64,000 nucleotides of DNA from Aphelocoma coerulescens. Taxonomy: Eukaryota; Chordata; Aves; Passeriformes; Corvidae. The DNA is taken from positions 65,852,578 to 65,916,577 of the forward strand of contig NC_091014.1 of NCBI RefSeq assembly GCF_041296385.1. Reading direction: 5' to 3'. Under the pieces are notes generated by a model that made no database searches, had not been told where the DNA came from, and saw nothing but the letters and a program-made list of their open reading frames with translations. The translations under genes and the position numbers were made by a program. Shown piece after piece: positions 1 through 12,900 of this stretch (position 1 is its first letter; each line of letters starts with the position of its first letter).

Positions 1-476
1 CTAAAAAATCTCCCTCTTGTCCTTGGTCTTTGGACCCCATTTCTGAGACAACACGTCAGGGAGAGTGTGGCTTCAGGAACGTGTCCAGGCTCCTTTGTTG
101 GGCTGCCCAGGGCTGTCTCCCAGCCTGGAGAAGACACCAGACCTGCAGTCACAGCTGTCCCTGCAGCCTGGTGACAGTCACCTCATGTGCCCTGTCACCA
201 ACCACTGCTCTGCTCGCCCAGGGTAGCAAAAAGCAGCAAAATCTGTGAAGAGCTGTTGTGCTGGAGTGATGCAGCTGCTTCTCAGAATGACTCCTTGCAG
301 GGCTGAAGGAAGCATCCTGTTATTTGCTCTTGTTTAGCTTGGCATTAGAATTTATCCCCACCAACCCCATATGGATAAAGAGTGCAATAAGGAGTTTTCA
401 CACAGTTCAAATTTCTTAACTCTTTCTGTGCACAGTAAACTAACATGAACTGCAAGGAGAAAACATTTATCCTTAC
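1..476. other. Downstream intron of the sulfotransferase gene
   Basis: After the donor at 476 (minus strand) I could not find the next sulfotransferase exon in either frame context. This stretch is therefore read as intron running off the left edge. Nothing else recognisable is present. Confidence 0.5.
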
Positions 477-2782
477 CATTGCCTTTTAAGAACAAGTCAA
501 AGAAAGCAGTCCAGGTGTCTACAGTGGGAAGGTTTGGGTTATCTCTGTAGTAATGAAACATGGAAACTGCAGTGTCTTTTGGATTTCTGCTGATGTAGAT
601 CATCTGTAAACAGAGAAAATGTAGTTATTAATGATAATATCCTCCCTTTATTTTAGAGAAGCTCTGTGTGTAAATAGAGCATTGTCATAGGCAGTTTGCA
701 GTGTCAAAACCCTTTCCTTTAGGATTCCTCCTTCGGTGATCATGCCATTAAATTAGAAATGTATTTATCTCTACTTAGTGAGGAGTCCACAGTGATTAGT
801 AAACAATTCCATGTGGGCAGGCGTGTGTTTGCTCCAGCTGGGTAATGTTTATGTTTTATGAAAGAGTCTGTGTTAACTTTAACCTTGAGTCAGTATATTA
901 TCTCATATATCTCACATATGAAAGCATTTAGTAATTAACATTCAAAGGACAGCTGTAAAACATAAATATTGGCCTTTCATTCAAATTAGCTTTGTCTCAA
1001 AAGTCTGGATCTGAGTGATCCTGAAATGTTTGACTTTTAATATAAAATCTGAGACCCAGAGCTTATTTTTTAAAGATCTCCCACATTAGCATGGGAGGAA
1101 CTGGTCTAGTAAGTGTCCCTGCCCATGGCATGGGGGTTGGAATATGATCATCTTTAGCTCTCTTCCAATCTGGGTGATTCTGTGATTCTATGAACTTAAA
1201 ACTGTGATCTGAATCTGCATCCCACGTTTCATTTCTCCTCTTTTTCCCAATACCTTTATGGGCTCTTCCCAAAGCTCCAGCAGGAGGGACAGAGTACTTT
1301 TAATCCCAGAACAGCCTATAAGTACCCAAGATTTTCTAAGACAGTAGGAAATGGGGTCATGAGGACACCCCCATTCCTAATGGGAGATTTCTGATTGAAA
1401 GATGTTGAAGTTCTGTGTGGTGCCTGGTGTAGAAATCACCCATGGGAGCAGTGGGGCAGGAGCAGAACCCAGTCCCTAGTCCAAGTCTCTGTTCCTGCTG
1501 CCTTCAACAGCTGGTCAGCTGTGTCTCCAAAATTCACAGCAAAACACTTCTAAAAACTGCAAATCATTCGAAGATTACTAAGGATAAAGAGGACAAAATA
1601 GATTCCTAGTAGACTTTCTATGTATTTTACTGCTTTGAGATCATTTTTGCCTTACCTTGCATTTCTTATTCTTAAAATTTGGAGGCAACATGTTGTAGTC
1701 TAAGTGTGTTGGGATGATTCTCTTTGATGAGAGTTTATTCAGCTTCTCCAGTTGGGAAATGTCTCCAAACTCAATGGGAGATGTTATTGTAACTTGAGTA
1801 TTGTAAAGTTTTGTTATAACTCCTGCAAGCCAGTGGGTCCCTACAGAAATGTAATTTTAAGAAAACAAAACAAACAAACAAAAAAGGATTAATATTTATT
1901 ACTTTGAAACATGCATTGCTCACATGGAAACATCTTGCTAGTGAACAAGGTATATTTCTAATCCTCCAGATTCAAGAAACTACGTGACTAAGTAATCCCA
2001 TTGGCTCCAAATATATACACACTTAAAAATACTTGGGCTGTAGCTGAATTACAGTGTAACTCTGAGAGAAGTGTTAATATTGGTACCAAAACCATCTCAT
2101 TAGACAAACTTCTGTCAGCTGAGAGGTGGCTACATTGTTTTTATAATTTATTTTAGAATAACCTGTTTGTTTGGGGGTTTTTTTCCTTACAGTAACTTGA
2201 GTCTGTATATTTGGAAAGTACTGATTGAGCTCCCCCTTGCTGTGTGCTCCTCTGTGCAAGAGAGGCGGGTGAAGAGAGGATAGGAAACTAAAAAATGTAC
2301 AGCCAAGAGCCACACAAATAACTTCATACAATTCTTGACTAATTGAATGTAGAAAGTCCTCAAGAAAATCTTGCAAGTGCAGATTTTGCTTACAGGTAAG
2401 GAGTATTTATTTGCTTTCCAACATGAAAACACCTGAGATTATTTTCAGTTACAGAATCAAAATGTAAATGACCCATCTCTCTTGTAATCTGAACACTTAC
2501 TGACAGAATAATATATTCACATACTCAAACACCCTTTCCTATTTCTTTCACACAGACATTTCCCAAGTAGTTTAAGCAGAGAACATGAAACACACACATG
2601 AGACTTCATGCAATTAACATTTAAAACTAGAACTTACCAGATTTGGGATAGGAAACCAGAAGGACATCATCTTCTCTAGCATCAAAAGTATCCAAGGATT
2701 TTAAAAGTTCTGGAGAAGACCTGGTGGTAAAGGGAATCCCCTTAAATGTGTGCAGGAGCTCTGCCTCACTGGAGTTGGACAT
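477..2782 (-). CDS. SULT6B1: Cytosolic sulfotransferase, SULT6B1-like (5' three coding exons; 3' end outside window)
   Basis: Three coding exons read on the minus strand: 2782-2638 (ATG at 2782-2780), 1840-1656 and 603-477. All junctions have GT/AG and the phases agree (145, 185 and 127 bp). The family transfers sulfonate from PAPS to small hydroxyl or amine substrates in the cytosol. Seen in the sequence: the PAPS 5'-phosphosulfate loop YPKSGTHW, split across the first intron, and the 3'-phosphate motif SRNPKDTAVS at the start of the 127-bp exon, a size typical of the family. The stretch of about 60 residues between the two motifs is one 185-bp exon. About 120 residues are covered; the dimerisation and RKG...GDWK part must lie left of base 1. 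No frameshift or stop is seen. The SULT6B1 assignment rests on the spacing and on ARxDDxxLxSYPK-like wording; another SULT subfamily is possible. Its TATA box lies about 120 bp upstream of the ATG. Confidence 0.8.
1070..1200 (+). mobile_element. CR1 LINE 3'-end fragment
   Basis: The stretch ends in the CR1 hallmark 'TCTTCCAATCTGGGTGATTCTGTGATTCTATG', split here as TCTTCCAATCTGGGTG and ATTCTGTGATTCTATG, the 8-base terminal repeat of chicken-type CR1. It is a short 5'-truncated insertion on the plus strand within the second sulfotransferase intron. Confidence 0.8.
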
Positions 2783-2903
2783 GGTTGCTTAAGTCTTGGG
2801 TTCCTGCAAATCAGATAACAGGGATATGAGGGGGATTTAAGAGTCAGTTCTCAGTCAGATGGTTCAAAGTGACAAATTGAGACTGAGCAGCACAAACCTC
2901 ATG

Positions 2904-2911
2904 CTTATATA
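2904..2911 (-). promoter_or_regulatory. TATA box of the sulfotransferase gene
   Basis: On the minus strand the sequence reads TATATAAG, about 120 bp upstream of the ATG at 2782. That would put transcription start near 2875 and leave a 5' leader of roughly 95 bases. A CAG at about 2808 could also be a splice acceptor for a non-coding first exon. This is inference from motif and position only. Confidence 0.5.
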
Positions 2912-2912
2912 C

Positions 2913-5900
2913 TTTGCTACACACCACGATGCCTTATCAGATATTGATTTTTTTTTTTTCAGGTAGTTGATAAAGGCAACTGAAATATTAGAGCTAACTT
3001 AATAAATAACTGAAATGCTGAGTCATGAAAAATGCTTCCCATTTGTCATTTATTGGCTCTCCAGATAAAGAAATGAGGTAATGGTCAGAATGTAATTTAA
3101 AAAAAAATAGTGAGCATGAACATTACATGGTGCCTTAAAGTATGTTTAATAAGATTATTCTGTAAATTATACTTTGTTGGAAACGATTCTTACCTTCCAA
3201 GGGAAAAGCTGCATCTTAAAATAATTTTGATTATTAGAAAAACAGTGTCTTATTTTACGTGAATTAGTTTTTTTGTTTGTTTCATTTTATCAATTATACA
3301 ACAGCTTGACAATTCAAAAGTGCAAACTGATTCCAAGTGCTTGAATCTTGTGATGTTAAGGAGCCAGTGTTTTGAAGATTTTTTGATTTCAAAGCAGAGG
3401 CACTTAGAAGCACAATCATTTTTTTAAGATGTTATATGTCTTTATAAGAAGAGTACAGGCAAAAAAAGTCACAAACTGAAAACAGATATTTAAATAGATG
3501 TATTATATAGATATTTAACATGGGCTTTAATCCTGTGTGTTTCATGACCAGAAGTGGTTGAAGACTTTGAAATCTTTCCACAGAATATGCAGATTTATCA
3601 AAATAAAAGTCACTTGCAGGAAAGAGGCAGTTCTCCATTAATAAGGTGGTTTCAAATGTATTTTTTGGAAAAAAAAATTAATCTCTGGAAATGATCATTA
3701 ATACTTTTCAGACAGAAAGCTCCACTTTTGTTTAATGTGACCTTAAGCAACGCGAATGTATCACAGTAAAATAAATAGTTATGAACCAAAACATTTTAGA
3801 CTGTTTAGTATTTTCAATTTTCCTTTCAATAGCCACAAAGTAATTCACTCTTTTTTTTCATCCTTTCCTTCAAAAATCCAGTAGCTTCACCCTTCCTGTT
3901 GAAAGACTCCCTCAATTTATTCAGCCAAGGCCCTTCAGTACCTTCAACTCAAGAACCTCCATGCAGATCTTGGTTTAAAATGAAGCAGTGCTTTGGGGAT
4001 TTTCCAGCTTTACCAATGTTCTTTTTTTATCAAAAATAACAACTTGGGTTTGGTCAGAGGAGCTGATTCCCAGATGTACTCCCATGAGCCCTGGTGAGAA
4101 GTTAATAAATAGACATATCCTTCCAAGAAACACCTGAGCAGCCAGGATTGATCACAAGGAGTAAGGACACTTACCAGCTTCTAATCCAATCTCAAGGAAA
4201 GCCAGCACTGTAAAATTGATTTTTCCCCCCTTTTCTTTTCTCAGCCTCAAAGACAAGTGATCTTCTCACCTATAAAATTGCCCTTAAAGTTATTGCCTGC
4301 AGAATGTGCCCTGTGCCATCAGCAAACTCTGAATTCCACTCATGCAGGTCCTAGTGGCATTGAAAATCATGGAAAACATGCTCTGGAAAGAGGTTTCCTG
4401 TCACTAAGGATGAGAGGTGATGGGGAATCTTTCCAGTGGGGGTACAAGAAACACTTGGATCCTGGCTCTCAGGTAGGAATTAGGGAATCTCTCAGAGGAG
4501 CTCAACATTTTCCTCTGGCTCCCAGGCTGAACACCTAAGCCACTGCTTCCTACCTTAAGGTGTAAATATTCAAAATCTATCCTCTGCCAGCAGATTTCAC
4601 CATGGTTACTTCAGGTATACAAAGTATGTCCAAAGGCTTAAAAAAACCCTCTTCCTGTGTTACTCTGAATGTCTGTATTCATTTGAATACAGAGATTTCC
4701 AAGGTTTATTTTGCAAGTCATAATTCCAGATATATGCATGTAGCACAAGCTAGTAAAACTTTATTTCCTTGGCCTGGCAGAAGTAATCTCATCGTAAAAT
4801 GTTTTGCATATTTACCATGCTTATTCTCTTTCATTTCCTCCTGCATTCCTGTTATGTTTTGAATCAGCACATTTGCCTCATCTAATAACTTGGATCTGAA
4901 TTAATCATTCACAACAGAAATTGCTAAGGTGTAGAACAGAAGCAATACAGTAGCCAGAAAAATCCCAGTTCTTTGAGCTCATTTCAGTTGCTTTTTTTTA
5001 GTAGCTTGTCTTTTCAGTGTGCATAATGGCAATCCAGGGGAAATGAAGTTGAAATTTGTACTCCCCAAATGATGCCTATACTTGGAAAATAAGGCCTATC
5101 CCTTCGAGGGAACAGTATCCTGAATTGCAATGACTTAAGGAACAAGAGAATATTCAGCAGCTTGCAGGAAAAAGCTGCTATTAAAACTATGCTAACTACA
5201 TTGCCATAAAAAAGTACATTATTATAGCTACATTATACAAAGAGAGCACAGGTGTAAAGACTGTGCCAAACCCTCCATCCAACTTTGATTTTCTTCTTTA
5301 TCAATATATATATGTCTATGTATATATGTGAACATGTATATGCAGACACACCAGGACTGCAGTACCCATTGCCTGATCTCTGCACCAGGCTCTGAGGAGC
5401 TTTTCCCAGCATCAAGTTCTCCTTGTCCTGGTCCCTGCCATCCATACTGATGGAGTGCACAGGGTACCAGCAGGTTTCACAGGTATTTGCTTGCCAGGGA
5501 GCAGTGCCAAACTTGGATTTTGGGGGTTCTTTATGATTTGAGCAAATACAGTGGGCAGTTGGACACTGCTTCAGTCCAGCTCTGCCTGTCTCCATGGCTG
5601 ACTTACCTTCTCCCATCTATATCCTTGTTGGGTGAGCAATTTCTTTCTTTTTTAATGGCTTTCAAATTTCAGTTGTTCTGTTCTTGCCTCTGCCCTGCAA
5701 GCTTCAATTCACCCTCTTCTTCTCTGCTTGATAAAAGGCAGTACCATGTACATCTCCTTCAGCTGAAGATTTCCCAGCTGAGGCCAGTCTGTTCCCCTCC
5801 AAACCCCTCTCAAGGCAGCACATGCTAAAAAGATATTGTGCTATTGTGGAAATATGCAGGCAAAGCCACGTGGGTTGGTTGCACAAGTGAAAATTTGCGT

Positions 5901-8900
5901 GTACATCCACAGGGTTTGGAGTGGTTTTAGCTAGAACTTTCAAGCATCAGGTTCCTCAATTTTTAAATGTCCTACAGCTGTGAAATATTTCAGTGTTGTC
6001 TTAATGAATGGAGTGGTAAAACTGACATGGACAAGAACTGAAATGCCTCCACTTCATCATTGTTTCAGGTCTGATGAACCCCCATGTCCCTAAATGACAA
6101 AGGATTTAGCTTCACCTGATGCACCTGGGAGAAGAATTTCACTTGAAGGGCTTCAATGAAATCCCTATTTATTTTAATGTTACAAGTGAAGTGTCTTGTC
6201 TAAGTTTATGGCCAATGGCTATTTAGTAGAGACAGCCTGCAAAATATTGGATGTGTGTTGATGGTGAGTGCTCGGACTGTTTGGGAAGTTAGGGCACCTC
6301 AGTGTCTGGACGCTGAGAATTTAGGAACCTAACCAGGGGATTCTGTGTAGTTCTAAAGAAATTCAGTTGCAGGATGGGTGTAGGGCTGCCCAACACAACA
6401 AGACTCCTGTAACTCTCCCTCTGTGTACTCTGAGCTGGTCCCAGCTATCAGGGAATGTGACTTAGCCAAGGCTGCTTTACTGGAATGGGCTGCGCTGGAT
6501 CCCTGCACACTTCCAACAGCAGTTCTCTTCCTGGCAGGGCTTCCCTGCAGTGTCAGAGTGCTTTCAGAGAAGCCTTCCTTCATTAACCTGTAGTTCAGCA
6601 CTAATCAGAGCTCTGAGTTGACAACTCTGAGTTCAGAAGTCTCTGACTCCACAGGCACTGCTGTGTGAGGCAGTTCCGCCTGCGTTTAGGTAACGCTCCA
6701 AAGGAAGCCAGCCCTCTGTGCAGAGTCATGTTGCGTTTATGGCACGGCAGATTACAAAGTTCCCTGATCTTCCTCCATCCCTCTTAGCACAAGTCATCAC
6801 CTGAGGATGTTTTGTGCCACATGCACAGCTGATAGAGCTAATCAGAACAGTGCCACTGCTGCCAGCAGGGCGCTGCCCTGGCACCGTGGCAGGCCAGTGC
6901 CACCGCTCAGGTCACCTCTATCTCTCCTGCCCTGCAGCTGCACATAACGACACCTCCGGGGCATAAACACACACGGAATGAGGACATGAAGGGAGGGCAG
7001 GGGGACAAGTGGGCAGAAAAGAAAATCAAATGAGGATTTTAACCTCCACTGGTCCAAAAAAAGATGATGCTGGGTGCATGCAGGTGAGCTCAGCCAGGTA
7101 AGCCCTCTCCCTTTTTTGTCAGGGTGGAGTGGCCTAGGGGCATTCCTGGGAATCCAGGGAGAGACGACAGGCCACGGAGGCCTGATTTATTTTCTGCTTA
7201 TCTTTATTGGCGTATTGGCATAGGAATTAATTACAAAACCTAATGAGTCACCCTGTTATTGCTGGTGCACAAGCACTTCAAGTGGAGCTAGGAGCTTCAT
7301 TGGTGGCTTGGAATGGTTTCAGCTTGTTTTGATTTGTCAGCATAACTGGACAGTAATATTTTGAAGCACATATACATTAATAGGCCGAAGTATTGTATGT
7401 GGAACCAGAAAAATTCCAGAAAAAAGTCTTTTGATGTGTGTGTTTTTCAGAGACCTACACCATGTGGAGCATCACTGCACGCAGCAAAAAGGTCTGATGG
7501 CAAATGCTATCCTGTTGGTCCACACACTTCCTTTAAATCCAGCATGTAGCTGGCCACAACTATGTCTTAAGATCATCCCTGATTTCAAGGTTCTTTGAGG
7601 TCTCTCAGTCCCAAGTTATTAGTCATGAGCTGTAAAATGCTACAGGAAACTCAGGAGATGATAGAGGGGAGCTGGGAAGCACCGGGAAGAAAGCTGACTC
7701 CTTCCCACCCAGCACCAGTAAAGCTTGATCTTGCCCAAAATTGTTAGTCATTCCTGGACATACAAATTAATTCCAAAGTCCAAAGGGAAGTTATTGGGCT
7801 GGTATTTGTAACAGCTTTCTGTGATTTGTGATGGGAACAGCAGTCAAAACACAGATCCGGACTGGATAAGTGAAACACAAGTTTTGTGCCATTTCTCTGT
7901 GTCATTCAGTGGCTGGGTAATATTCTGCGAAGTTTATATTTCTTCTCTCTCATTATGAGTTGGGGTTTCTTTAATATGTTCTTGTGTTACATGAGCTCTT
8001 TAAGCACAGATGTCTCATACAGGAAAGAGAATTCCTACTGCACACTTGTCCTCTGGCAGAGTCAGGATGTAGCTCCGAACAAGGGAAGAACAAATCAGAA
8101 ATCTCTGCCACACAGTATTTTAGTCTTAATATTGGACAGAGTTTAAAAAACCCCAGATTTTTGTGGTTCCAAAGGAAGCTTTCAAAACAGATGTTTTACA
8201 GCTGCCCAGACCTTTTCTTGGGATGGAGCACAGCTCATAACTCTTCCCATCCTTGGAGATATCATTTTGGTTTAGACTAAAAGGTACAAATGGCTCCATA
8301 GCCCCTGTAGTCTCACCACAAGTCTAACACACCGTGTAATTTCATCCACTTGCACCTGATCAGATGCCAACAGCCTGTTGCACACAGCTGTATTTTCCAT
8401 CTAGTCATGTTGGAAGTCTTCATTCAAAAGGACAGGGAAGTCACTTTAGCCATGCCTCTCCTGGGAGATAATCATTGTCAGTTATAAGCAGTGTCTCACT
8501 GCTAACGGAGAAAAGGGATTTTTCCAAATGGCAATAACCATGAATCACCTCACCTTGGGGTTTTTTACACCTTTCTGGGAAGTGCTGAAATAAAAATGGC
8601 TTAAAATCCATCATTCATCTTACCTGGATTTTCCATGCACACCACCATCCTAAGTATTACAACCAAGATTTACAACATACAGTGCAGGAGACTCGATGGG
8701 TCCCAGTCTCTTTGGGATTTATTCCCACCATAACTCTTGAACCAAGCAGGGACAAAGGGGGAGGATGTCTGTGGGTTTGGGCAGCAGAATGCCATGAGGA
8801 GTGCTGGCTGCCCAGCTCCAGGGGCTAAACACCTGCTGCTCTCAGAGACCCCAGGTGTGATCAGGATCCTGCTGGGCTAACAGAGCACACACAGTCTGCC

Positions 8901-8930
8901 TGTGCACTGTCTGTGACAGAATTACCCTGG
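2913..8930. other. Intergenic region, no supported gene
   Basis: Six kilobases of AT-rich single-copy-looking DNA. All open frames are short, lack splice-supported continuations and show no recognisable domain. No RNA gene, LTR or clear CR1 piece was recognised. There is a short AT dinucleotide run near 5303-5330. Confidence 0.5.
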
Positions 8931-8934
8931 GAAC

Positions 8935-9395
8935 TGCTGCCTGGAGTGTGTCCAAAGAGGCTGGAACATGTCCAAAGAAGGACAATGAAGCTGGTGAAGA
9001 GCACAAATCCCACGAGGAGCAGGGAGTAGCCTTTTCTCTTTTAGCCTGGATAAAAGAAGGCTCAGGGGGGGCCTTGGTGCTCTCTAAACCCCCCTGAAAG
9101 GACGTTTTAGCCAGGTGGGGGTCAGTCTCTTCTCCCAGGTAAGAAGTGGCAGGACAAGCGGAAGTGGCCTCAAGTTGCAGCAGGGGTGATTTAGACTAGA
9201 TAATAGGAAATTTTTTTCATGGCACAGCTTGTCAAGTACTAGAATAGGCTGCCCAAGGAGGTGGTGGAGTCAGCATCCCTGGAATGCTCAAAAAACACAT
9301 GGATGTGACACTGTAAGACATGGTTTAGTGACAAACATGGTGGTGGTGCTGGGTTGAAGGTTGGACTTGGGGATGAATGGTCCTTTCCATGAATC
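8935..9395 (+). mobile_element. CR1 LINE 3' region fragment
   Basis: The sequence shows the diagnostic CR1 3' series in order on the plus strand: 'GAGCAGGGAGTAGCC', 'TTTAGCCTGGATAAAAGAAGGCTC', 'GGTGGTGGAGTCAGCATCCCTGG' and 'GGTTGGACTTGGGGATGAATGG'. These correspond to the well-conserved 3' UTR-proximal part of avian CR1. It is diverged and truncated at the 5' end, and the terminal octamers are lost. Confidence 0.8.
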
Positions 9396-9649
9396 TAGAA
9401 ACCAGGCTGATTTTAGGCCAGGTCATCTCCTCTCTGAGCTGATGTGATCATGGTTGTAATCTGCAGGTTTAACAGCCCTTTTTCTCTATCAGATGTCTGA
9501 AATTGGGAAGGAATATTAAGTTGAGTCAAACCAATCAACCCCTTCTGTCTGGTTATTAGATACTGCTTCCATTTATTAATCTATATTTATAGAATATATA
9601 CATGCTTGCAAACACCAATTCCAGTAGCTATTTTGTGCATTCAAGTTAC

Positions 9650-9905
9650 TGCAACTTTTTCCCTGAAGAGACACCCCAGCAATTCCATCCTGTGCATCCC
9701 TGAGAGCATTGTCCAAACACTCCTGGAGCCCTGACAGCCTTGGGGCCGTGCCCATTCTCTGGGGAGCCTGTTCAGTGCCCCAGCACCCTCTGGGGGAAGA
9801 AAACTTTCTAAAATCCAACCTAACCCCTCCCGTGGCACAGCTCCAGCCATTCCCTCAGGTCCTGTCCCTGGTCACACAGAGCAGAGATCAGGGCCAACTT
9901 CAGTA
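9650..9905 (-). mobile_element. CR1 LINE fragment, minus orientation
   Basis: The plus strand reads the reverse complement of a CR1 internal 3' region: 'TGTCCAAACACTCCTGGAGC', 'CCATTCTCTGGGGAGCCTGTTC', 'CCAACCTAACCCCTCCC'. It is a separate insertion from the plus-oriented CR1 at 8935-9395, in the opposite orientation. Confidence 0.75.
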
Positions 9906-12900
9906 AAATAAATGAAGTTAAAATATTGGTGGGGTAACTGCCACTGCCAGATCTTTCTGAGAGGGTGTTAAGTACACAATTTCCACGTAAATAATCAATA
10001 AAAGAACAGTCACCCCAAATCCAACCATGGTTCTACCTAGGTCAGTTTTTGTTTTCATTAGCAATTCCTTTTTTTTCTGCAGAGTATACCAGCAAACCCC
10101 CAAAGTTCACTGATGCAGAGTGGAGGTGGCTTCCCCATCACCACTAATGAATGATCACTTTCAGCCCTAAAAGCCTTGGGTAAGGCCTCCAACACCTTTG
10201 TAACTTTCAGAATGTACTTAAGGAGTAATGTATTATATGCAACCACATCACAAAAACCACAATGTAACTTAGCTGAAATAATGATCCTTATTTACATGCT
10301 TGAGAAATCAGGATCCAATCCAGATTAGCAAAGCTAAAAACTTTCAAAGACTGCTGGGCCAACATCCACATCAATCCTTAAATTCATGGATCCATATTAA
10401 GACCTCCTAGATGTCATCCAAGTCCCCAGGATTAATATTTCACATTGTCTGTCTCTCTTTTTCTTATCTTGCCATAATAAATTATGTGATTAAGGTGTAA
10501 TATGGGGTTATCTGTGAGTTCTTTTTTTTATTATTCTGCTTGTTAACTCACTGGCTTCCACGCAGTCAGCCAGCTCCAGAAACTTCCATTCACAACAGAA
10601 ACACCTCAATTACCTGCCTGAGTGCATAATTTCTTCAGATGCACTTTAATCAACAGAATTTTTCGAAATTCTCTCCTTCTGTCATCTTAGTAACAATGTC
10701 ATTAGTTATTTTATTTTTCTCTGAAGAAAAGAAAATGCTTCTGAAGGCCAACAGGTTAAATGCAAAATTGAGCAAATTAATGCCACCATTTACAGATCTG
10801 GAATTCCAGCTGCTTTTCACAAAATTGCCCTCAGTTTTCTGCATTTTCAGATGATTATTTCTTATACTTGTACCACTCTGTTATTATTATACAAAGAGAA
10901 GAAAATGGAGATGTCTGAGGAATAAAAAGAAAAGCTAATGGGAGAGAAAGGACATGCAGTTTATTTCTACATTTTGGATTGCAGTCAAATTCCTAAAATT
11001 ATCCATAAAATAAATGAAATGAAATGAAATGAAATGAAATGAAATGAAATTAAATACAGACAGCAAGTGTAAATATCAAAATACAGCCTCATATGTCTTC
11101 ATGGTTTCAAGTGTATCCACCATTTTCCTTCAAACCCTTATACCTTATTAAAAAATATTTCTTCCTTTCTTGCATGAATGTAACTCTAGACTAAGCCCTG
11201 TGTTTTATCCTTAAAAAAATGGAAATAATACTGGCTTTGTTTGGAACAGCATGTTTATGCATGGATGCCAGGATTTTTCATTACTAGGTCTGACTGATGG
11301 CAAAATAGGTGACTTTTAGGCTAGAAATAAAGATATTAAATGTTACCAGCTGCAGTAATGTCACTTTGCAACAATTGTTGATGGCTGAATATCAAATGAA
11401 ATAATTATGTGCAAGACTTCTTTAAATGTGTAGGAAGAATTCACACACGTATACGAAAGACGACTTTAGAATGTGGAAATGAATATATGAATATATTAAA
11501 AGCAATATATGTAAATATAATCTGGATTGTCTTTTATTCTTAAAATCAGAGAGACGGTCAAATAAATATTTATGGTTTGGGCAAACATCTTACAGAGTTA
11601 TTCGGTCTATTTCTTTTATTTAAGCTTGTAAAGTGATTTGTCTGGACAACAAGAAAGATTTGGCATCGCAGGTCTGCCCTCATTATCTGGCAGCACAACA
11701 AGCAGTGGCTACATCACTCTCATCTGATGAAGATGGCTTCAAATCTCCAAGCTACTTTTCCATTTCTTTGGTTGCTTTTTTGATGGAACGTGAAAGAGGA
11801 GTGCAGCAGAAAAATGGTGCAGCCAGCCAGTATCAGCACCTTAATTCAAAAAGAATGCTTATTAATTTTTGAGACATAAATCTAGAGGTGTACCTTTTGT
11901 GCTGGGCATTTTGCCACTGTTTGGCTTTAAGTGAGTAGATAACACTTTGATTGGTTTGAATTAATTTCTAAATAGCCCCTAAGTTATATTTATGATATTT
12001 ATAGTGAACAGAAACCAGTTCTATTATAAAGGCATATTTCTTCTGACCAGCAACAAATAGTACAATAGACATTCATTCTTTAATAAATGTATAAAATCAG
12101 CTGTGGCAAACATTAGGGCTTGAATGCAGTTCCTAATCTCTTCATTTCAAGCTCTGGAATGTGATGATCCTGGTTTTTGATAACAACAGAAATACCTAAT
12201 AATATGAATAAGAAGGGCAATTTAAAATTTATAAACATGTGTTTATCTTCTGAAGCTGAGGAAGTGAAGTTCTCCCTCTGACTGACACTTCTTGCTGCTG
12301 TAGAGGCAGACCAGAGCCAGAGGGTTGTTAGAGGATGTAAAATCAGGCACTTTATAGCTGCTACATCTCTCCTGCTGTGTGCCTTCACTCAACACCTCTG
12401 AAAGTCCTTGTGCTCCTTCTCATGCCAGGGAGGGAACGAGAGGTGCAAGACCCAGAGATGTACTAGACAATTATAACTTGTCTGGAGCTCTTGGAAAGGT
12501 GTCCAAGACCCCAAGGCTAAGTCCCTTTGTCTCTTTATAAATGAGCAGGTCCAGAGTCAGTGAGATCTCCCCAGACATCCACAGCACACGCAGGCTGTGG
12601 GTTTCTGCAGAGAGCAGCTCATGTGCTGTGGGCACTGAAAGTGGATCAGCCCATCCTTTTTCTAGCCAGGAGACCTCCAGATTCCTGATCAGCAGAGAAA
12701 TGGAGAAGGCTGGTTAAGCCATGCCCCTACCTTGGGGAGATGCTTCCACTGCCTTTCTTACACCTGAGACCTTCCCCACCAGCACACGCAGAATCTCCCT
12801 TTCAGATCCACCAGCAGCCTTCCCCTGTCACTCTCCTGTCCACACCAACCTCAGCCACACCTCTGCTCTTCTCCCCTCTCTTTCTGGTTAGCTGCAGTCC